Shown in pieces: positions 6,303-10,416 of a DNA stretch of 10,416 nt. This DNA comes from DATLMR01 sp035634255. Its GTDB lineage: Bacteria; Acidobacteriota; Blastocatellia; UBA7656. Positions within the stretch are counted from its first letter, which is position 1, and each line of letters starts with the position of its first letter. The stretch covers positions 1 through 10,416 of the forward strand of contig DASQDI010000069.1 in the NCBI GenBank assembly GCA_035634255.1, written 5' to 3'. A program made the translations under genes and the position numbers. The notes beneath the pieces were generated by a model. The model ran no database searches. It worked only from the letters and a program-made list of their open reading frames with translations, and was not told the origin of the DNA.

Positions 6303-6366
6303 CGCGGCAGGCGGGGCGAAACGCGCCCTCGCGGAAGGTGGTCGGTTGTGTGGTTTGAGGCCACGG

Positions 6367-6735
6367 TTAAATCTCTTTCTCGACCAGAAGGCCCTGCTCG
6401 ACAAGCTCCTGACACCGGATGCAGTGAGGCGTCCAGGGGATCGCGTCGATTCGCTTCGGGGCGATCTCCTCACCGCAGTTTATGCACTCGCCATACGTGC
6501 CCTCCTCGATACGTTCCAACGCCTCCTCGATCAGCCTGAGCGTGTTCCGCTCGTTGGTGCTCTGCGAGAAGAGTAATTCTTTAGTGTATGAGTTCGAAGC
6601 TTTATCGGCCGGGTCCTGACTCACGTCGCGGTCGGCTTCACGTCCGTAATCTTCCGTGCGTTCGACCATACCGAGGAGCGCATTTCTTTGCTCGACTAAT
6701 CTGCTTTCGTATTGCTTCACTTTCTTCTTATCCAT
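6367..6735 (-). CDS. DksA/TraR-family RNA polymerase secondary-channel protein
   Basis: 122 aa. DksA proteins enter the RNA polymerase secondary channel and, with ppGpp in E. coli, tune rRNA and amino-acid promoters. Two helices (about 4-30 and 55-78) flank the tip sequence DPADKA (41-46), which fits the functional D-x-x-D-x-A of E. coli DksA (DPADRA). A C4 zinc finger follows: C84/C87 and C105/C108 with a 17-residue gap, the DksA spacing. It is shorter than E. coli DksA (151 aa), mostly because the N-terminal region is missing. Start: the ATG at 6735 has AGGAG 5 nt upstream and sits 27 bp below a perfect TATAAT. The longer in-frame start at 6813 lies upstream of that promoter. Its own promoter follows the rlmH stop, so it can be expressed independently of the genes before it. 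Confidence 0.88.
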   Translation of the reverse strand: MDKKKVKQYESRLVEQRNALLGMVERTEDYGREADRDVSQDPADKASNSYTKELLFSQSTNERNTLRLIEEALERIEEGTYGECINCGEEIAPKRIDAIPWTPHCIRCQELVEQGLLVEKEI

Positions 6736-6762
6736 CTTTGCTCCTGGCTGAAAAATCTCGAT

Positions 6763-6768
6763 ATTATA
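6763..6768 (-). promoter_or_regulatory. Consensus -10 box of the DksA-like gene
   Basis: Perfect TATAAT on the minus strand with a weak -35 (TTTCCC, 16-bp spacer). Predicted start near 6756, a short 5' UTR of about 20 nt with AGGAG. It lies in the 74-bp gap after the rlmH stop codon. Confidence 0.55.
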
Positions 6769-6809
6769 CCACCCTGCTTCCTCAGGGAAATCTTCTATAA
6801 ATCTTCTAC

Positions 6810-7271
6810 TCACTTCTGGTATGGCAGGTCGTGAATGATCGTAAAGGCCCTGTACACCTGCTCCGCCAGAACCGCCCGCGCGAAATCGTGCGTCAAAGTC
6901 ATCCTCGACAAAGCGAGCGTGAAATCCGCGCGCCTCTTCACCTCGTCCGACAGGCCCGCGTGGCCCCCGATCACGAAGGTCATCTGCCTGGTGGAGGCGA
7001 GCCTGTGCTTCTCGATGAACCGCGCGAAATCGTGCGAGCTCAGCTCGCTGCCCTTTTCGTCGAGAACTACGACGAAAGGGTCGCCCGCGGTTCTTGAGAG
7101 TATATCTTCACCCTCTTTTTCAATGATCTTTCTCGCGTCCGCGTCGTCGCGGTCGCGAAGCTCTACCACTTCCACCCGCGCGAACCTCCCCACACGGGCG
7201 AGGTAATCTTCGGCCAGCTCCCTGAACGGCCCCCGTTTCGTCTTGCCTACCCAGACAAACCGCAGCTTCAT
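6810..7271 (-). CDS. rlmH: 23S rRNA (pseudouridine1915-N3)-methyltransferase RlmH
   Basis: 153 aa, near the 155 aa of E. coli RlmH. This SPOUT-class enzyme methylates pseudouridine 1915 in helix 69 of 23S rRNA on assembled ribosomes, using SAM. The N-terminus MKLRFVWVGKTK and the knotted SAM-binding end are clear: FVIGGHAGLSDEV (about 99-111), LSRMTLTHDFARAVLAEQVYRA (120-141) and a final DLPYQK. Most RlmH proteins end in YHR or YHK, so the Gln at 152 is unusual because this tail helps form the active site. Start: ATG at 7271 with GGAAGG 4 nt upstream; a GTG-like extension to 7304 adds nothing conserved. It lies 61 bp after the sigma-54 activator stop and belongs by content with rsfS, nadD and obgE. 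Confidence 0.93.
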   Translation of the reverse strand: MKLRFVWVGKTKRGPFRELAEDYLARVGRFARVEVVELRDRDDADARKIIEKEGEDILSRTAGDPFVVVLDEKGSELSSHDFARFIEKHRLASTRQMTFVIGGHAGLSDEVKRRADFTLALSRMTLTHDFARAVLAEQVYRAFTIIHDLPYQK

Positions 7272-7332
7272 GACGCCTTCCGGTCCGGGGGTGATCACGG
7301 GCAAACGCCGGCTCAGGGTCGGCCGCCGGGCT

Positions 7333-8286
7333 TCAGCTCAGCCCCGCGCTCTGGGCCTTCAGCTTGCCGATGTTGTAGCGCCGCATCTTCTCGTAGAGAT
7401 TTTTCCGGCTGATGCCGAGAATCTCCGCCGCGCGGGTCTTGTTCCCCCGAGTGTATTCGAGCACCTCGCGAATGTAGACCGACTCAAGCTCGGCCAGGGA
7501 AGGCTTCCTGCCGCGCGTCTGCATCAGCCTCGCGGCGGACCGCAAGTAGTCGGGCAGTTGTTCGGGCTCGATGATCTCGCGCGTCGTCGCCAGCACCGCC
7601 TGTTCTATGATGTTTCTCAACTCGCGAACATTGCCCGGAAAATCGTAATTCTTCAGAAGGTTGAGCGACTCGTTCGATAAATGAACGCCGCTGCGCGCGC
7701 CCCTGGCGGCGAACTCCCGAACGAACTGCTCGGCGAGCGCGGGCACGTCGGCGCCCCTCTCCGACAGGCGGGGGAGCTCCACCGTGACGACGTTGAGCCT
7801 GTAGTACAGGTCGTCGCGGAAGGTGCGGGCGCGCACGGCCTCTTTGAGGTCTACGTTCGCGAGCGCGATTATACGGACGTCGATGCGGACGGGCTGCTTG
7901 CCCCCGAGCCGCTCGAAGGTGCGCTCTTCGATGACGCGCAGGAGCTTCGCCTGCGAGGGCGGGCTGAGGCTCGCGATCTCGTCGAGGACGAGGGTGCCTC
8001 CTTCGGCGGCCTCGAACCTCCCGGCCTTCGTCTCGCTCGCGCCCGTGAAAGCGCCCTTCTCGTACCCGAACAGCTCGGACTCGAGCAGTTCTTCCGGCAG
8101 GGCCGCGCAATCTATCTTGACGAAAGGGCGGTCCCGGCGCGGGCTCAGGTCGTGGATGTGGCGGGCGATCACGTCTTTCCCCGTACCCGACTCGCCGATG
8201 ACGAGGACGTTGGCGTCGGTGGCGGCCACGCGCTCCATCAGCTCGGCTACACGCTGCATTACCGGGGAGTTGGTTATAAGCTTCAT
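7333..8286 (-). CDS. Sigma-54-dependent AAA+ activator without sensor domain
   Basis: 317 aa. It begins directly with the AAA+ domain, like PspF: Walker A GESGTGKD (31-38), the sigma-54 contact loop GAFTGA (78-83), Walker B GGTLVLDE (96-103), sensor I region ALAN (141-144) and an arginine-finger region FRDDLYYRLNV (156-166). A Fis-type helix-turn-helix ends the protein (NKTRAAEILGISRKNLYEKM, from 282). There is no receiver, PAS or GAF domain, so its control must come from a partner protein, from expression level, or be absent. The intact GAFTGA predicts it can remodel sigma-54 polymerase. AGAGG lies 9 nt before the ATG, and this AGAGG can pair with CUUCUU just upstream (8296-8312, loop of five A), a weak shield for the ribosome binding site. 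It sits between rsfS and rlmH, which are usually adjacent or near each other. Confidence 0.92.
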   Translation of the reverse strand: MKLITNSPVMQRVAELMERVAATDANVLVIGESGTGKDVIARHIHDLSPRRDRPFVKIDCAALPEELLESELFGYEKGAFTGASETKAGRFEAAEGGTLVLDEIASLSPPSQAKLLRVIEERTFERLGGKQPVRIDVRIIALANVDLKEAVRARTFRDDLYYRLNVVTVELPRLSERGADVPALAEQFVREFAARGARSGVHLSNESLNLLKNYDFPGNVRELRNIIEQAVLATTREIIEPEQLPDYLRSAARLMQTRGRKPSLAELESVYIREVLEYTRGNKTRAAEILGISRKNLYEKMRRYNIGKLKAQSAGLS

Positions 8287-8380
8287 ATCCTTGAGCCTCT
8301 TTTTTTAAGAAGACCAGGCGAAGGGGCTTTCTACTAGCGAAACAGTGATACCGGGAAGCTATCGTCGGCGAACCGCGCGC

Positions 8381-8413
8381 GGCCCCCGAGGGAGTGACGC
8401 AGTCTAAGGGGCC
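8381..8413 (-). other. Hairpin just after the rsfS stop
   Basis: GGCCCC (8381-8386) and GGGGCC (8408-8413) pair perfectly around a 21-nt loop that holds a small GAC/GTC inner stem. It starts 4 nt after the rsfS stop codon on the minus strand. No T-run follows, so termination is uncertain; it may mark the end of obgE-nadD-rsfS or attenuate read-through into the activator gene. Confidence 0.3.
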
Positions 8414-8417
8414 GGGG

Positions 8418-8828
8418 TCAATCCTGCGCCTCTTCGGGTCGCCCTTCTTCCTTTACCTCTATCCGTCCGGCGTCGCGCCAGAGCCGCTCCAGGTCGTAGA
8501 ACTGCCTCGACGAGTTGCTGAACACGTGCACAATGAAATCGCCGTAGTCTAGCAGAATCCATTCCGCACTGCTATAGCCTTCTATGTGCAGGGGCCGCTT
8601 GCCGGACTTGCGCAGCCTCTCCTCGACCTCGTTCGAGATGGCCTGCACCTGCCGGTTGCTCGCGCCCGAGGCTATGACGAAATACTCCGTGAAAGAAGCG
8701 ATCTGGCGAAGGTCGAGGATGACAATGTCGGTGGCCTTCTTGTCGCCCGCCGCGCGCGCGGCGATCTGGGCAGCTTCTTCGATATCCATCATCTGGGGTT
8801 GTTCTTCTTTATTAGCACTACTACTCAT
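8418..8828 (-). CDS. rsfS: Ribosomal silencing factor RsfS
   Basis: 136 aa. RsfS binds ribosomal protein uL14 and blocks joining of the 50S and 30S subunits, lowering translation in starvation and aiding 50S maturation. The family core runs from about 14 to 120: DKKATDIVILDL (29-40), FVIASGASNRQVQAI (50-64), EGYSSAEWILLDYGDFIVHVF (83-103) and RQFYDLERLW (108-117). A short Ser/Glu/Gln-rich N-terminus and an acidic C-terminal tail (EVKEEGRPEEAQD) flank it. The ATG at 8828 is preferred; a TTG directly before it is in frame. The nadD stop lies 4 bp upstream, so the two are likely translationally coupled, with AGGCGG in the end of nadD as ribosome binding site. Confidence 0.93.
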   Translation of the reverse strand: MSSSANKEEQPQMMDIEEAAQIAARAAGDKKATDIVILDLRQIASFTEYFVIASGASNRQVQAISNEVEERLRKSGKRPLHIEGYSSAEWILLDYGDFIVHVFSNSSRQFYDLERLWRDAGRIEVKEEGRPEEAQD

Positions 8829-8832
8829 CAAT

Positions 8833-9492
8833 TCACCGCCTGTACAGACCGTACCTTGAAATATAGGCAGCCACGGGCGGGGGGACCAGCCCTTCGAGGC
8901 TCTCCCCCCCCCGCGCCTTCTCCCTGATCTCCGTTGAAGAGATATCCTTGATCACGAAATCTGTCAAATATATCTTCCCGTTCCGGGCCGCTTCCTCCGC
9001 CGCTTCCTCCGCGCGGCCGCGCAAGTCGACGACGCGCGATGATATTGTAGCGGGCAGGTGCGAGGCCGCAAGCTCGTAGCCCGGCCTCGCCGCCACGATG
9101 AGGTTACAGCCTGCGAGTATCCGCTCGGGCTCGCGCCAGCTCATCAGCTCCTCGAACGAGTCCGCGCCTATTATGAAGAACAGCCTGTCGTCCGGCTCGG
9201 AAGAGGCGCGGAGCCTCTCGACGGTCTCGAAGGTGTAAGGCCGGTCCGGGGCCTCAATCTCGATTGTGGATACCGTGGCGCGTTCATCTTCAAGCGTCGC
9301 TATCACCGCCATCGCGTAGCGGTGATACGTGTTCGAGACAGAGCCCGAGTCTTTGTGCGGAGGCCTGTGCGCCGGGATTATCAGAAGGTCGTCCAGCCTG
9401 AACCTTCGGGCCGCCTCGCGCGCCACTTCCGTGTGCCCGCAGTGTATGGGGTCGAATGTGCCTCCGTAAGCGCCGATCCGCCTTCCGCTCAG
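8833..9492 (-). CDS. nadD: Nicotinate-nucleotide adenylyltransferase, CTG start
   Basis: 219 aa. It joins nicotinate mononucleotide and ATP to give deamido-NAD, the adenylyl-transfer step of NAD synthesis. The N-terminus is RRIGAYGGTFDPIHCGH (4-20), with the HxGH nucleotidyltransferase motif at 17-20; near the end is ISSTEIR (184-190), the second ATP-binding motif. The frame has no ATG, GTG or TTG between the upstream stop (TGA at 9510-9508) and the catalytic HxGH. The first GTG, at 9426, would delete that motif. The CTG at 9492 gives a normal-looking start (M-S-G-R-R-I-G), overlaps the obgE stop as CTGA, and has AGAGGGGG about 8 nt upstream. An ATC at 9477 is the next candidate but has poor spacing. 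It is the second gene of the obgE-nadD-rsfS unit. Confidence 0.9.
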   Translation of the reverse strand: MSGRRIGAYGGTFDPIHCGHTEVAREAARRFRLDDLLIIPAHRPPHKDSGSVSNTYHRYAMAVIATLEDERATVSTIEIEAPDRPYTFETVERLRASSEPDDRLFFIIGADSFEELMSWREPERILAGCNLIVAARPGYELAASHLPATISSRVVDLRGRAEEAAEEAARNGKIYLTDFVIKDISSTEIREKARGGESLEGLVPPPVAAYISRYGLYRR

Positions 9493-10416
9493 AGCCCGTT
9501 CCCCCTCTCAGCCGAGGCGCCGACCTGCGCCTCTTCTTTGATCCGGTCAAGCCCCCCGCCGAGCGCGTTGACCAACTCTTTTATACCCTGGCCGGTGACC
9601 GCCGATATCTCGTAAAGCTCGAGGCCCCGCTCCCCGCAGAAGGCCCGTAGCTGCTCGACCCTCGAAGGGTCGTCGAGCGCGTCCACCCTGGAAGCCGCGA
9701 CCATCTGCGGCTTGGAGAGCAGGTCGGCCTTGTAAGATTCGAGCTCGTGGCAGATCGTGAGGAAGTCGCTCACCGGCTCGCGGCCGTTCGAGGACACGTC
9801 GATGACGTGCAGCAGCATCTTGGTCCTCTCGACGTGCCGCAGGAATTCGAGGCCGAGCCCGGTGCCCGTGTGCGCGCCTTCGATCAGGCCGGGGATGTCT
9901 GCCACCACGAAGGTCTTTTCGTCCCCGTAGGCGACGACCCCGAGGTTGGGCTCAAGGGTCGTGAATGGGTAGTCCGCGATCTTGGGCCGCGCGGCCGAGA
10001 CGCGTGATATGAGGGTCGATTTCCCCACGTTCGGGAAGCCGACGAGCCCCACGTCGGCGATGAGCTTCAATTCGAGCTGGAGCGTCCGCACCGTCCCCGG
10101 CTTCCCCTCCTGATGGTAGCGGGGCGCGCGGTTGGTGGACGTGGCGAAGTGGGCGTTCCCGAGGCCGCCGCGCCCGCCGGGCGCGATGGTTATCCTTTCG
10201 CCCGCCTTCTCGAAGTCGTGGACGAGCTCGCCCGTCTCCGCGTCCGTGATGATCGTCCCGACGGGCACGAGCACGACGAGGTCCTCTCCGTCGCGGCCAT
10301 GCCGGTTGCTGCCTTCGCCGTGGGCCCCGCGCACCGCGCGAAATTCCGGGTTGAAGCGAAATTGAAGAAGGGTGTTGAGCTGGTCCGTGGATTCGAGGAA
10401 GACCGAGCCGCCGCGC
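9489..10416 (-). CDS. obgE: GTPase Obg, 5' end outside the window
   Basis: 308 residues are visible; by comparison with E. coli Obg about 40 N-terminal residues are missing. Obg is a GTPase that works in late 50S assembly and in the ppGpp response. The glycine-rich Obg fold is seen at the window edge (RGGSVFLES, then LNTLLQFRF, GEDLVVLVPVGTII). The G domain has G1 GFPNVGKST, G2 YPFTTLEPNLG, G3 DIPGLIEGA and G5 ISAVTGQG. The G4 NKxD box reads SRVD (codons at 9692-9681), keeping only the Asp. No long OCT domain follows; the protein stops after a short charged tail. A GTG at 10334 is not the start because conserved Obg sequence continues upstream in the same frame. Its last codons contain the nadD ribosome binding site and CTG start. 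Confidence 0.95.
   Translation of the reverse strand, partial: RGGSVFLESTDQLNTLLQFRFNPEFRAVRGAHGEGSNRHGRDGEDLVVLVPVGTIITDAETGELVHDFEKAGERITIAPGGRGGLGNAHFATSTNRAPRYHQEGKPGTVRTLQLELKLIADVGLVGFPNVGKSTLISRVSAARPKIADYPFTTLEPNLGVVAYGDEKTFVVADIPGLIEGAHTGTGLGLEFLRHVERTKMLLHVIDVSSNGREPVSDFLTICHELESYKADLLSKPQMVAASRVDALDDPSRVEQLRAFCGERGLELYEISAVTGQGIKELVNALGGGLDRIKEEAQVGASAERGNGL

Noticed and set aside
6258..6473. N-terminal extension of the ComF-family protein
   Set aside because: It would overlap the DksA-like gene by about 100 bp and lacks conserved sequence; GTG at 6257 has GGAGG.
9290..9550. Arg/Gly-rich minus-strand frame across the nadD start
   Set aside because: It is out of frame with both obgE and nadD, whose conserved motifs occupy the same bases.
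1..10416. Defence, CRISPR, prophage or transposon system
   Set aside because: No repeats of CRISPR type, no transposase, integrase, nuclease or toxin-antitoxin pair were seen. The HipA-like motifs belong to an exported protein without an adjacent HipB.

Overview
The window is a GC-rich bacterial chromosomal segment (AT-rich only between genes) with tightly packed housekeeping genes. Gene content and protein style (short Obg without an OCT extension, short DksA-like protein, sensor-less sigma-54 activator, GC-rich codons) would fit Acidobacteriota, perhaps Blastocatellia. That placement is inference; there is no rRNA in the window to test it.

Layout. Positions 7-2189 hold two exported proteins on the minus strand, each probably transcribed separately: an exported HipA/FAM20-like atypical kinase-fold candidate and a periplasmic protein with a duplicated beta-rich domain. 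Positions 2190-2708 are AT-rich and gene-free. They carry a near-consensus plus-strand sigma-70 promoter and a roughly 218-nt 5' leader with mutually exclusive pairings and a possible 9-codon leader peptide, ahead of a small double zinc-ribbon protein (2709-3050). Convergent to it is a family 4 [4Fe-4S] uracil-DNA glycosylase (3147-4022, minus), which is divergent from an MFS exporter (4171-5481, plus).

From 10416 down to 5511 everything is on the minus strand: obgE (5' end outside the window), nadD, rsfS, a sigma-54 AAA+ activator without a sensor domain, rlmH, a DksA/TraR-family protein and a ComF-family phosphoribosyltransferase. obgE-nadD-rsfS-rlmH is a widely conserved ribosome-maturation/NAD cluster. 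Here it is interrupted by the sigma-54 activator and extended by a transcription factor with its own promoter. obgE and nadD overlap through CTGA, with CTG as the only sensible nadD start; nadD and rsfS are 4 bp apart.

Points most worth attention: the exported kinase-like protein, the switch-like leader of the zinc-ribbon gene, the CTG start of nadD, and the orphan sigma-54 activator inside the ribosome-maturation cluster. No CRISPR array, tRNA, rRNA, insertion sequence or phage gene was seen.
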